From Chthonomonadaceae bacterium (GTDB lineage Bacteria > Armatimonadota > Chthonomonadetes > Chthonomonadales > Chthonomonadaceae): 35,559 nt of DNA. Positions 15,450 through 23,949 of this stretch are shown piece by piece. The DNA lies in NCBI GenBank assembly GCA_025054835.1, contig JANWZQ010000047.1:1-35559 (forward strand), written 5' to 3'. Made by a program: the position numbers and the translations under genes. The notes under the pieces are model-generated. The model was given only the letters and a program-made list of their open reading frames with translations. It did no database searches and was not told the DNA's origin. Position 1 is the first letter of the stretch. Every line of letters starts with the position of its first letter.

Positions 15450-17138
15450 ATGATCGAGACTTCCTATCGGCGAGTCGAACTGCTGGACAGTGTGGAGAGC
15501 TACCGCGAGCGGATCCGTGCTCGCTGGACCCGGATCTGGGGTCTCATGCTGGTAACCCTCGGCGCATCCATGGGGGCGATTATCGTGATCCGCTTCCTCG
15601 CGCCGAGCGCCCTGCTCTACTCCCCTCTGGTCGCTCTGGCCGTCCTGTTCGTGATGGCCGTTCCGGTGATCGTCTGGAACAATCCACGCGCCGGGCTCTA
15701 CCTGCTGACCCTGTTTGCCTGCATCTGCGTGCAATCCCCGGAACGGCGCCAGCGGGACCCGCTGGAGTGGCTCCCGTTCTACTGGAGCGGTAGCGTGATC
15801 TCCGAAAACTATATGGGCAACCCGAAGGCTCTGGACTTCATCAACTTCAACTACGCGGAGCTGGTCATGATCATGACTGTGCTCTTCTGGCTGACGCGCC
15901 AGATCACCCTGCGCGAGTTGAAGTTCTACCCGGGCGCGTTCTTCCCATGGTTGGCGCTGTTCGCCGTGTGGGTTTGCTGGGGCATGTTCCGCGGCCTGAC
16001 TACCGGCGGCAGTCTGGTCGTGGCGCTCTGGGAAATGCGCGCGCAGGCCTATTTCTTCATCGCCTACCTGATGGCGACCCATCTGGTCACGGAGCGCGGG
16101 CACGCGATCACTCTGCTCTGGATCATGCTCGTCGGCATCAGTATGAAGAGTTTCGTGGGCACAGCCAACTGGATCAAAAACCCGAACGTCACCCCGGATC
16201 AGGGGGTGCTGTCGCATGAAGACAGCCTGCTGATGAATCTGATCTTCCTGGGGGCGCTGGTGTTCTGGCTGGCCCGACAGGAACCCCAGTTGAAATGGGC
16301 CTTCCTGCTGATGATCCCTACCGCGCTGATCAGCAGCCTGGCCAACGGCCGCCGCGCCGGCATTGCTTCTTTCATCGTGGCCTTCCCGGCCGTGGTGATG
16401 CTCAGCGCCGTCCTCCTGAAGGAGCGACGCAAGGCACTGATCCGCTTCTCGGTCGCCTTCGGCCTTCTGACCGCGATCTACCTGCCCATCGCCTGGAACG
16501 GGCAGGGCGCGTGGGCGCTTCCCGCGCGCGCCATCCGATCGCGCACCTCGCCGGATGCGCGCGACGCGGCCTCCGACGCCTACCGGTATGCCGAAAACGC
16601 CAACCTGAAGCTGACCCGCGATACCTCGCCGTGGCTGGGGTACGGGTATGGCAAACCCTACATCGTGGCCCATACCCAGTGGGGACGCGTTGACCCGTTC
16701 GCCAACGTTCTGCCACACAACGGGATCTACTGGGTCTGGATGCGGCTGGGGCACCCCGGCTTCGTACTCTTCTGGATGTGCGTGGCCAATGTGCTCATCC
16801 AGGGTCCCATGCTGATGAAACGCGTGCAGGACCCGCGCCTCCAGGCCATCGGCATTCTCTCCATCGCCGCACTCCTGATGCTGATCATCTACGGAGAGTA
16901 CGACCTGAGCTTCGCCAATTATCGCCCCATGTGGCTCACGGGAACGCTGCTGGGCGTCCTGGCCGCTCTGCCCCGCATCGATGCCGGTCAGGAGGCCGCA
17001 AAGCAGACCGTGAGCAACACAGGAGACAGTCCGCCTCCCCCGGAACCACCCGAAGCACCGGATAGCACGCTGCCGCCCCGCAGGCGCCTGCCATGGCAGC
17101 GACAGATCCCCGGGTGGAGCCCCGGCACGGACTGGTAA
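15450..17138 (+). CDS. O-antigen ligase/polymerase-type membrane protein (Wzy_C)
   Basis: This 562-residue protein has about ten membrane helices. A large extracytoplasmic loop lies before the C-terminal helices, as in Wzy polymerases and WaaL ligases. The loop contains the WaaL-type signature H[NSQ]-x9-G-xx-[GTY]: His423-Asn424, then nine residues, then GHPG. Before it stand LGYGYGKPYIV and an Arg-rich stretch (RAIRSRTSPDARDA). It would polymerise or transfer lipid-linked glycan units outside the membrane. The last 50 residues are a Pro-rich, basic cytoplasmic tail. ATG 15450 is chosen; TTG 15438 also has an open frame. It is the last gene of the EPS cluster and converges with the GH42 gene, six bases apart. 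Confidence 0.87.
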   Translation: MIETSYRRVELLDSVESYRERIRARWTRIWGLMLVTLGASMGAIIVIRFLAPSALLYSPLVALAVLFVMAVPVIVWNNPRAGLYLLTLFACICVQSPERRQRDPLEWLPFYWSGSVISENYMGNPKALDFINFNYAELVMIMTVLFWLTRQITLRELKFYPGAFFPWLALFAVWVCWGMFRGLTTGGSLVVALWEMRAQAYFFIAYLMATHLVTERGHAITLLWIMLVGISMKSFVGTANWIKNPNVTPDQGVLSHEDSLLMNLIFLGALVFWLARQEPQLKWAFLLMIPTALISSLANGRRAGIASFIVAFPAVVMLSAVLLKERRKALIRFSVAFGLLTAIYLPIAWNGQGAWALPARAIRSRTSPDARDAASDAYRYAENANLKLTRDTSPWLGYGYGKPYIVAHTQWGRVDPFANVLPHNGIYWVWMRLGHPGFVLFWMCVANVLIQGPMLMKRVQDPRLQAIGILSIAALLMLIIYGEYDLSFANYRPMWLTGTLLGVLAALPRIDAGQEAAKQTVSNTGDSPPPPEPPEAPDSTLPPRRRLPWQRQIPGWSPGTDW

Positions 17139-17144
17139 CGACGT

Positions 17145-19121
17145 TCAAACCAGAACGCGCACGCCATACCCGGGCAGGATAACGGTGCCAGCGCACGTCT
17201 CGCCGGTCAGAACATCCTGCCCGGTGCCGGGCAGCACCACGGAAGCCTCCTGCCGGTTATGGTTGATGACAAAGGTCACAGCACACCCATCCGATGTGTA
17301 CCGCCGCAGTACTTCAACCCCTGGTGGCGCTTCGATGGGTTCTGGTGTCACGCCAGCGGCCTGCACCAACCAGCGGGTCAACGCATCCTGCAACGCCTCC
17401 GAAAGCCACGTGCCAACCAGAACTACCTGCCCCCCGTCCGTTCCCACAGGATGTCGGGTGATCGCCGGGCCGTTGTCGAGCCACCCGTTGGCCAGACCAA
17501 ACCGGGCTATCACCTGCGTGCGCTCCGATAGTGGGCGCAACCGCTCGGCCCAGATCCGCCCCTGTCCTTCCAGCGATGCCTCCCACTCCCCGTACACCGG
17601 CACCGGCTCATCCAGTGCAAAGAACTCCTCGACCTCCGCGCCCGCGATCTCCCGCAACGGCCCCGGCTGGAGCACCGGGAACAGAGCGTTATGAACATCC
17701 TTCTGACCGGTGCGCACCGTGAGTACCAGAGTCCCCTTCTGCTCGGTAACGAACCGGGTCAGCTGCGCAACCGTTGCTTCTGAGAGCACAAACAGGGCCG
17801 GCGCTACCACCAGCCGGTAGCCGCTCAGATCCGCCTCAGCGTGCACAATGTCAACCCCGATGTTCCGGGACGCAAAAGGCCGGTAGTAGTGCAGAAGATG
17901 CGCCACCGGATCGAAATCCCGGTGGTGCCGTTGCGCATCCAGAGCCCACCGGGCATCATAGGAATTGAGGAAGGCCACCTCGTTCCGCGGCGTGGTATCG
18001 CGCAGCACGCCTGCTGCCCGCGCCAGCTCCGCTCCAATCTGACAGGCCTCCTGATAGAAGGGGCGCGGTCGCCCATCGGCCCCGATCAGAGAGCCATGCA
18101 GCTGCTCCTGCCCTCCCGGCGCACTGCGCCACTGCCAGTAGAGCAGGGCATCGGCTCCGTGCGCAACTGCGTGCCACGCCATACATCGCGCCTCACCACG
18201 GTACAGGACGTTATTGACTGGCGCCCAGTTCACACTGCCCGGCTGTGTCTCCATGACCCAGAAATTGCGGCGCTTGAACCCCCGTGTCAGATCATGTGCT
18301 GCGCCTGTACGCGTGTAATCATGATGGCCGGTACCCACGTACCAGTCCCATGAGGCCAGATCCAGATCCTCACACAGCACATAATGATCGAAGCCGTCAA
18401 ACCAGCCCATGAAATTGTGCGTGATCCATTGTTCGGGCCGGCTGTACATCCGGATCGATGCGATCTGCAACTGCTGGAACTCCTTCCAGACCCGGGTGAT
18501 GAATCGGCGGAAGGCCAGCATCAACCCCGGATTGTGTGGCCCGATGGGCAACGGGATCTCATCAAAGTCCGTGTAGGTCTGGCTCCAGTAGGCCGTGTGC
18601 CAGTGCGCGTTCAACGCCTCGATGCTCCCGTACTGCTCCTTGAGGTAATGCTGGAACTGACGATGGGTGTTCTCCGAGTAGTCTATCCGGTTGTACTCGT
18701 TGTCGATCTGCCAGCCAATGACCCGGGGGTCCTGCCCGAAGCGACGCGCCATATGTTCCACAATCCGGCGCACATATTTGTGGTAGGTCGGGCTGGTAGG
18801 CGAGTAGTGACAGCGATTGCCGTGCTGCGCCGGGCGGCCATCGGGCTCGATCGCGAGCGTATCCGGGTGATGGTGCGTCAGCCACGCTGGTGGTGCAGCG
18901 GTAGGCGTGCCCAGAACCACCGCAATCCCGTTATCCGCCAGCAGAGCGATGGCGCGCTCCAGCCAGTCAAACTCGTACTCTCCCTCCAGAGGCTCCAGAG
19001 AACTCCATGCGAACTCCGCGATCCGGCAGACGTTCATGCCGGCCTCACGCATCATGCGCACATCCTCCGGCCACCGCGTCTCCGGCCAGTGCTCGGGATA
19101 CCAGGCAGTGCCAAAGTACAT
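17145..19121 (-). CDS. GH42 beta-galactosidase
   Basis: This 658-residue cytoplasmic enzyme has no signal peptide. The N-terminal barrel (about 1-370) starts with the hallmark FGTAWYPEHWPE. Its acid/base Glu142 is in GWQIDNEYN and its nucleophile Glu291 in VMETQPGSVNW. The trimerisation domain (about 385-590) and a small C-terminal beta domain (about 600-658) follow, so the protein is full length. GH42 enzymes remove terminal beta-galactose from oligosaccharides, often of plant or host origin. GGGGAG is found about nine bases before the ATG. The gene is followed on the same strand by nothing (it converges with the ligase), and DUF1015 lies 58 bases upstream of its start. It may recycle galactose-containing fragments, possibly including ones from the EPS (inference). 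Confidence 0.94.
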   Translation of the reverse strand: MYFGTAWYPEHWPETRWPEDVRMMREAGMNVCRIAEFAWSSLEPLEGEYEFDWLERAIALLADNGIAVVLGTPTAAPPAWLTHHHPDTLAIEPDGRPAQHGNRCHYSPTSPTYHKYVRRIVEHMARRFGQDPRVIGWQIDNEYNRIDYSENTHRQFQHYLKEQYGSIEALNAHWHTAYWSQTYTDFDEIPLPIGPHNPGLMLAFRRFITRVWKEFQQLQIASIRMYSRPEQWITHNFMGWFDGFDHYVLCEDLDLASWDWYVGTGHHDYTRTGAAHDLTRGFKRRNFWVMETQPGSVNWAPVNNVLYRGEARCMAWHAVAHGADALLYWQWRSAPGGQEQLHGSLIGADGRPRPFYQEACQIGAELARAAGVLRDTTPRNEVAFLNSYDARWALDAQRHHRDFDPVAHLLHYYRPFASRNIGVDIVHAEADLSGYRLVVAPALFVLSEATVAQLTRFVTEQKGTLVLTVRTGQKDVHNALFPVLQPGPLREIAGAEVEEFFALDEPVPVYGEWEASLEGQGRIWAERLRPLSERTQVIARFGLANGWLDNGPAITRHPVGTDGGQVVLVGTWLSEALQDALTRWLVQAAGVTPEPIEAPPGVEVLRRYTSDGCAVTFVINHNRQEASVVLPGTGQDVLTGETCAGTVILPGYGVRVLV

Positions 19122-19179
19122 CCCTCTTTACTCCCCGGACACAGCGTACTCTGCGCCCGTCAGGTCATCCACGGAACAT

Positions 19180-20487
19180 TCAGGAGAGCAGGCGCAGGAT
19201 CAGCCCGCTCCAGAGTTTCGGATAGAAGAACGTGGACTTCTGCGGCATCCGATCGCCTGCAGCCGCCACATCACGCACCTGCGTCACCGTCGGGCTCTGC
19301 AACAGACAGGCCACCTGAAACACGCCCGACTGCACCTGCTGTACCGCCTCCTCCGCATCACGGGTGTAGGCTACGTCCGGCGTGTGCGCCAGCGTTTCCC
19401 AGGAGATCCCCAGAGCACGATCCAGCACCAGAAACTGCAGGATAGTCACGTCCAGCTGTCGCCATGCCGGGCAGTGCGTTGCCCCTGCCACGGTATCCAT
19501 TACAGCAATATCCCGCAACGTCAGCGCCAGAGCGTGCTCCGGGCGAACCAGCACAAAACGCCTCTCTCCCGGCACCTCCTGCTGGATCCACGCACGGGCC
19601 TCGGGAACGCTCACAGAGCGTACGTCGAAGTGCTCCTCCAGCAACGCCCCCAGCGCATCCAGCCGCTCTGCAGCCACGTTCCGCACCAGACGATGCGTGG
19701 GCAGCACCACAAGCCCCGGGTCCTGAAACGCAGAGAGCCCGATCAGCAGATAATCCCAGGGATACTGCCCATCCCCCGCACCCCGCTCCCTCTGGTAATT
19801 CAACGCGGTCTCATACCGGTGATGCCCGTCTGCAATCCAGATCCGCAGGGGTGCGAAGAACTCCTGCAGCTCACCGATCAGGCAGGGATCGGTATGGTAG
19901 TAGACGACATGCTCGTCCCCCGGCGCACCTTCCACCGGAACACGCACGTGCAGCAGAGGAGCCCTCCCCCTGCGCGCCTGCGTCAGACTGCCAGCAACGA
20001 CTCCTCCGGGGTCCTCGTAAAGACCATGGATCGGTTCCGGGTTCGCCCCGGTAGCGCGCATCAGCAGCAATCGGTCCGCTTTCGCCCGGGAATGCGTCTC
20101 CTCATGTGGAAGCACCACACCGTTCGCGTAGGGCTCCAGGCGCAGGGCAACGAACAGAGCGCGTCGCTCACACACCTGCTCCGGGGCGAGCGGGTGTGCA
20201 AACCGCTGGATGTACTCGTAGAACCCCGGTGTGTCGTCCTGCACCAGCGTGCCATCACTCAGGTTCTCGCGTAGATACGTGGCAGCACGGGTATATCGGT
20301 CGTCCGTGCTGGCATCTCCCATCTCCGCACGGCTCAGGATCAACCGGATGATGTTCCGCGGATGGCGCGCGTAGAGCGTCTCCTGTAACTCCGGGGAAAT
20401 CACATCGTAGGGTGGAGCGATCACGTCCTGCAACGGAACACGCTCGGGGTTGAAGTGAACCCCTTGGAAGGCGGCGATCCGGGCCAT
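19180..20487 (-). CDS. DUF1015 family protein
   Basis: This 435-residue cytoplasmic protein shows the whole DUF1015 pattern: VIAPPYDVISPE near the N-terminus, HEETHSRAKADRL (about 127-139), IADGHHRYETAL (about 218-229) and the ending MPQKSTFFYPKLWSGL. The family is widespread, ParB-fold-like in part, and an archaeal relative is a serine kinase, but no activity can be given to this member by sight. The ATG has AAAGGAT upstream. It lies 58 bases before GH42 in the same direction, so the two may be co-transcribed. It is divergent from the Cys-cluster gene. Confidence 0.9.
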   Translation of the reverse strand: MARIAAFQGVHFNPERVPLQDVIAPPYDVISPELQETLYARHPRNIIRLILSRAEMGDASTDDRYTRAATYLRENLSDGTLVQDDTPGFYEYIQRFAHPLAPEQVCERRALFVALRLEPYANGVVLPHEETHSRAKADRLLLMRATGANPEPIHGLYEDPGGVVAGSLTQARRGRAPLLHVRVPVEGAPGDEHVVYYHTDPCLIGELQEFFAPLRIWIADGHHRYETALNYQRERGAGDGQYPWDYLLIGLSAFQDPGLVVLPTHRLVRNVAAERLDALGALLEEHFDVRSVSVPEARAWIQQEVPGERRFVLVRPEHALALTLRDIAVMDTVAGATHCPAWRQLDVTILQFLVLDRALGISWETLAHTPDVAYTRDAEEAVQQVQSGVFQVACLLQSPTVTQVRDVAAAGDRMPQKSTFFYPKLWSGLILRLLS

Positions 20488-20536
20488 CGGGGCGCAGCAT
20501 CCTTTCTGATCGTGACAGATACATGCAACGCCTAGA

Positions 20537-20542
20537 ATTATA
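20537..20542 (-). promoter_or_regulatory. Candidate -10 element for DUF1015/GH42
   Basis: The minus strand has a perfect TATAAT at 20542-20537, 50 bases upstream of the DUF1015 start. No good -35 is found at 17-18 bases. On the plus strand the same spot offers TAGAAT/TATACT for the divergent gene at 20619. Confidence 0.35.
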
Positions 20543-20618
20543 CTCGGAAGTCCGCGCAGATCGCGGCCATACGCCTGGAAACAGGGTAGAATTCCTGTGT
20601 AACCCGCGGAGGAAGATC

Positions 20619-21143
20619 ATGCCCGGCCCTCTGGAGGCTTACCGACATACGCAACGCGCCCTGCGCCAGGCCTTCGACGCCTTCACGCGCACGCACTGTC
20701 CGAACTGCCCGACCCCCTGCTGCCGCCGGCCAGCACGAATTCTACCCACCGACATCCTGCTGGCAGAGAGTACCGGGTGGCGGGCACATCTTCCGGGCCA
20801 TACCCGACAGGATCCGGTCATCCAGACAGGTGCCAGCTACCTGGAGGCCCTGCGCACCCCGGTGCAGACCGCGGACAGTAGCCCCGACACGCCCGACCTG
20901 CCCTGTGAGTTCCTGGGTCCCCGGGGATGCACGTTCCCACCGGACCTGCGCCCCTTCGGATGCACCACCTATATCTGCCAGCATATGTACGCGCGGCTGC
21001 CCCGACGCGAGCTGGCCCGGATCAAGCGCCTGGTGCGCACACTGGAGCACCAGCATGTTGCGCTCCTGCGTGCCCTCCGACCGATCTCCTGGAAAGACAG
21101 CGATCCCGGAACAGCAGATCGGGAGCCCGCACAGGCTCCCTGA
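20619..21143 (+). CDS. Cysteine-cluster protein (YkgJ/UPF0153-like)
   Basis: This 174-residue protein has two Cys-rich patches: HCPNCPTPCC (Cys27, 30, 34, 35) and, further on, CEFLGPRGC, FGCTTYICQHM. The spacing resembles the YkgJ-type cluster, thought to bind zinc or an iron-sulfur centre, but this is a loose match. The centre and role are unknown. ATG 20619 follows GGAGGAA closely; a longer frame from 20523 adds 32 residues that overlap the divergent promoter zone, so I prefer the shorter form. AroA starts 12-42 bases after its stop, so the two may form an operon. Confidence 0.7.
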   Translation: MPGPLEAYRHTQRALRQAFDAFTRTHCPNCPTPCCRRPARILPTDILLAESTGWRAHLPGHTRQDPVIQTGASYLEALRTPVQTADSSPDTPDLPCEFLGPRGCTFPPDLRPFGCTTYICQHMYARLPRRELARIKRLVRTLEHQHVALLRALRPISWKDSDPGTADREPAQAP

Positions 21144-21185
21144 TCCCACACCCATATGTCCGATCTCTCACAGGAATACCCTGCC

Positions 21186-22547
21186 ATGCCCGCCAGTTAT
21201 CCCGATATGATGACAATCGCCCCCGCAGCGTACCCCCTGGAAGGCACCGTGCGCGTCCCCGGGTCGAAAAGCATCACCAACCGCGCCCTGATCCTCGCGG
21301 CACTGGCCGACGGCGTCTCGGTGCTGCGTCAGCCATTGGACTCAGAAGACACGCAGATCATGATCAATGCGCTGCAACATCTGGGCGTTCGCGTGGAGCG
21401 CACTGCAGGAGCGCTCCGTGTCACTGGATGCGGCGGAAACATACCCGCCACAGAGGCGGAACTGTTTCTGGGCAACTCCGGAACGTCGATGCGCTTCCTC
21501 ACTGCACTGTGTGCGCTGGGCCATGGCCGCTACCGGCTGGACGGCGTGGAGCGCATGCGCCAGCGACCACAGGCGGACCTGCTCGACGCCCTGCAACAAC
21601 TGGGAATTGACGCAACCGCAGAGGCCGACAACGGTTGCCCCCCTCTGCAGGTGATCGGCCGCGGGCACCTCCCCGGCGGAACCGTACGTCTGCGCGCAGA
21701 GGCCAGCAGCCAGTTCCTCTCCGCACTGCTGATGATCGCCCCCTGCGCCCGGGAGGACCTGACCATCGAGGTGATCGGCGCGTTGCGCCCGCTCTACGTG
21801 GAGATCACTCTCCGCATGATGGCACAGTGGGGTATCACAGTTGAGAGGCGAGAGCCACAGCAGTTCCTCATCCCTGCCGGACAACGCTACCAGCCACAGG
21901 ACTACACGATAGAGCCCGACGCCTCCAGCGCATCCTACTTCTTCGCTGCAGCAGCACTGACCGGAGGACGGGTTACAGTCCCGGGATTGAGCCTGAACGC
22001 CCTGCAGGGCGACGTGCGCTTCGCCACCGAAGTGCTGGCAGACATGGGGTGCACGGTAACAGCGGACGTGCAGGGGATCACCGTAGCCGGCAGGCCAGAC
22101 ACCCCTCTGCAAGGGATCTCGCGTGACATGAGCGCAATCTCCGACACCAGTCTCACTCTGGCTGCTATTGCCCCCTTTGCCGCCACACCCACCACGGTAC
22201 GCAACATCGCGCATACCCGGTTGCAGGAGTGCGACCGGATCCACGCCGCCTGCACCGAGCTCTCGCGCCTCGGCGTGCGTGTCGAAGAGTTCCCCGACGG
22301 GTTCACAGTCCACCCGACCGCGCGCATCATCCCGACAGTTGTGGAGACGTACCGCGACCACCGCGTCGCGATGAGCTTCGCACTAATTGGCCTGCGCGCC
22401 CCCGGAATTGTGATCCGGGACCCCGGGTGCGTGGCCAAGACGTTCCCTGAATTCTGGCAGCACCTGGCACAGCTTGGAGCCGACATCCGCCCCGGTGGCC
22501 CCCCGTTCCCTCACGACGGGACCGCAGCATGCTCACAGAGCGCCTGA
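21186..22547 (+). CDS. aroA: 3-phosphoshikimate 1-carboxyvinyltransferase (EPSP synthase)
   Basis: This enzyme joins phosphoenolpyruvate and shikimate-3-phosphate in the aromatic amino acid pathway. It is full length (453 residues from this start). It has PGSKSITNRALILAALA, LFLGNSGTSMRFL (PEP loop), QFLSALLMIAP, ISDTSLTLAAIA with the catalytic Asp, LQECDRIHA with the catalytic Glu, TYRDHRVAMSFAL and PGCVAKTFPEFW. The residue lined up with E. coli Pro101 is Phe (GTSMRFL). ATG 21186 has AGGAA nine bases before it; ATG 21156 would add ten residues without a ribosome site. The last 37 bases overlap the end of the convergent ECF sigma gene. Confidence 0.96.
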   Translation: MPASYPDMMTIAPAAYPLEGTVRVPGSKSITNRALILAALADGVSVLRQPLDSEDTQIMINALQHLGVRVERTAGALRVTGCGGNIPATEAELFLGNSGTSMRFLTALCALGHGRYRLDGVERMRQRPQADLLDALQQLGIDATAEADNGCPPLQVIGRGHLPGGTVRLRAEASSQFLSALLMIAPCAREDLTIEVIGALRPLYVEITLRMMAQWGITVERREPQQFLIPAGQRYQPQDYTIEPDASSASYFFAAAALTGGRVTVPGLSLNALQGDVRFATEVLADMGCTVTADVQGITVAGRPDTPLQGISRDMSAISDTSLTLAAIAPFAATPTTVRNIAHTRLQECDRIHAACTELSRLGVRVEEFPDGFTVHPTARIIPTVVETYRDHRVAMSFALIGLRAPGIVIRDPGCVAKTFPEFWQHLAQLGADIRPGGPPFPHDGTAACSQSA

Positions 22548-23131
22548 CGCAACAGATGGCGTGCACGGTGCACCCGGGAGCTGACAGTACCGATCTGACA
22601 CCCCAGCGCACCGGCGATCTCACGGTAGCTGAGACCGGCCACATCGCACAGGATCAACGCATCCCGGAAGTCCCGAGGCAACGCCCGGATCGAACGATCC
22701 AGCCACTCCTCCAGAGTCCGATGCATCAGGATCTGCTCTGGATTGTAGGTATGGTCCGGCACATCTGCGACCATTGGCGCATTCCCATCCGGGAGCTCTC
22801 GCAAAGCATCCAGCGACACGGTAGCCGGCGGGCGATGCAGGCGCAGATTATCCAGAAACACATGGTAAGCGACACGCCGCAACCAGTAGAGGAACGGCCG
22901 CGAACGATCGTAGGTCCCGAAACGGCGAAAGGCACGCACCATGGTCTCCTGTGTCAGATCGCTTGCCTGATCCGGGCAACGCGTTAACGACAGGGCGTAG
23001 CGATACAGCGCCGCGTAATACCGGCGCGCCAGTGTATCAAACAGCGCGATGTCAACAGGCGCGGCCGCGTTCGGATCAGACAGCCGGGCCTCCTCCGACA
23101 CCAGCGCAGTGTCAACTCCCAGGATCGACAT
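22511..23131 (-). CDS. ECF RNA polymerase sigma factor (second)
   Basis: This 206-residue group 4 sigma factor has region 2 at about 30-95 (YYAALYRYALSLTRCPDQASDLTQETMVRAFRRF is the core of it; RPFLYWLRRVAYHVFLDNLR ends it). Region 4 is at about 140-195 (IRALPRDFRDALILCDVAGLSYREIAGALGCQIGTVSSRVHRAR). The ATG at 23131 follows GGGAG; a longer frame to 23158 is less likely. Unlike the sigma at 1577, no anti-sigma gene is beside it: downstream its last 37 bases overlap aroA. Upstream, on the same strand, lies a small putative secreted protein with a good promoter, so the two may form an operon. N-terminal 25 residues are extra to the family core. Confidence 0.92.
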   Translation of the reverse strand: MSILGVDTALVSEEARLSDPNAAAPVDIALFDTLARRYYAALYRYALSLTRCPDQASDLTQETMVRAFRRFGTYDRSRPFLYWLRRVAYHVFLDNLRLHRPPATVSLDALRELPDGNAPMVADVPDHTYNPEQILMHRTLEEWLDRSIRALPRDFRDALILCDVAGLSYREIAGALGCQIGTVSSRVHRARHLLRQALCEHAAVPS

Positions 23132-23270
23132 CGTGACATCTCCCAGTGAAAAACACAATCAAACAAAAGGATGTACTAGGAACACAATCGCGGCGGATCA
23201 GCGGGCTCGCAGAGCAACGCAGAGCACCGGGATCACGCGTCTGGATGCACACGCTCGTTCAGAAAAAGCT

Positions 23271-23615
23271 TCAGGCGGAGCAAGGGGGATCTCGCGGAGA
23301 GGCAGGAGAGCCACGCAGATAGGAAGAACCGGTGAACGTACGCCGGCACATCAGAGCACGGGAACGCGCTGGCGCCCGCTGCTGCAAATTCGCCTCCGTG
23401 CGCACCGCCCGGCACAGGCGCCGGGCAACACGCCGCGGCTGCCCCCGACGGTCCACACAGGAAGCAACCGGGTCCTCCTCAACCGGGCAGAAACCCGCCC
23501 CCTGCGCCGTCCCCACAGGTAGCAAGCAAAACACCCATGTGTCCACCTCGGAAGCGGGTGCGCTCAGAAAGAGAACCAGCAGCAGTATCCGTGCCAGAGT
23601 AGCTTTGAAGGACAT
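23271..23615 (-). CDS. Possible small secreted Cys-containing protein
   Basis: This 114-residue frame begins with a classical signal peptide (MSFKATLARILLLVLFLSAP, probable cut near ASE). The mature part is short, basic, with five or six Cys. I recognise no family. Support for a real gene: the signal peptide, and a strong extended -10 promoter 73 bases upstream on the same strand. Against it: no clear ribosome site before the ATG and an Arg-rich mature part that could be GC-rich chance reading. The ECF sigma gene follows after about 140 bases in the same direction. Confidence 0.45.
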   Translation of the reverse strand: MSFKATLARILLLVLFLSAPASEVDTWVFCLLPVGTAQGAGFCPVEEDPVASCVDRRGQPRRVARRLCRAVRTEANLQQRAPARSRALMCRRTFTGSSYLRGSPASPRDPPCSA

Positions 23616-23949
23616 GGTGCGTCAGCCGGCTCGAGCGCCTTCGAAACCGTGACGTATCGCTGCGAACAGAGGCGCTCGTGCATCCCCATTATATCACGCC
23701 GCGCACCGTTGCGCAATCTGGTAGAGTGAACTGCTTCCCTCACCCTCCGCGCAAGGCACACAGGATTTTCTCCGGACATGCAATAATTTTGATGCCGGTT
23801 TCACAGGCCGCTCAGTAGTATATGACGGGACATCGCGGGAAGGCGCAACGCTCGCTGACGCAGGAATGCATACAGACTGGCTCCCCATGGTCCGGGTGCC
23901 AGAGCTATCGGGCAGACCAGCCAGCCCCCGCCAGGAGACAGGCCCTGAA
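23616..23949. other. Intergenic region between divergent units
   Basis: This stretch holds the minus-strand promoter at 23688-23716 and probably the plus-strand promoter for the gene starting at 23950 (AT-rich patch around 23781-23794 with TTGATG; TAGTAT at 23816-23821, spacing too long for certainty). The open frame from 23866 adds 28 residues to the next gene and may be partly coding. Nothing else is seen. Confidence 0.4.
23688..23716 (-). promoter_or_regulatory. Extended -10 sigma-70 promoter
   Basis: On the minus strand TTGCGC (23716-23711), a 17-base spacer, then TATAAT (23693-23688), preceded by TGA to give the extended -10 TGnTATAAT. It points at the small secreted protein (start 23615) and the ECF sigma gene behind it. 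Predicted transcript start is near 23681. Confidence 0.65.

Noticed and set aside
15339-16754. 471-residue minus-strand open frame opposite the ligase gene
   Set aside because: Shadow frame with charged, Gln/His-rich composition; the plus strand has clear membrane helices and the WaaL signature.
17145-19121. GH42 gene as part of the EPS operon
   Set aside because: It is on the opposite strand, convergent and lacks a signal peptide; a shared role in EPS turnover is possible but not supported by operon structure.
23233-23415. 60-residue minus-strand frame overlapping the small secreted protein
   Set aside because: It has no signal peptide or ribosome site and lies in a different frame from the better candidate.
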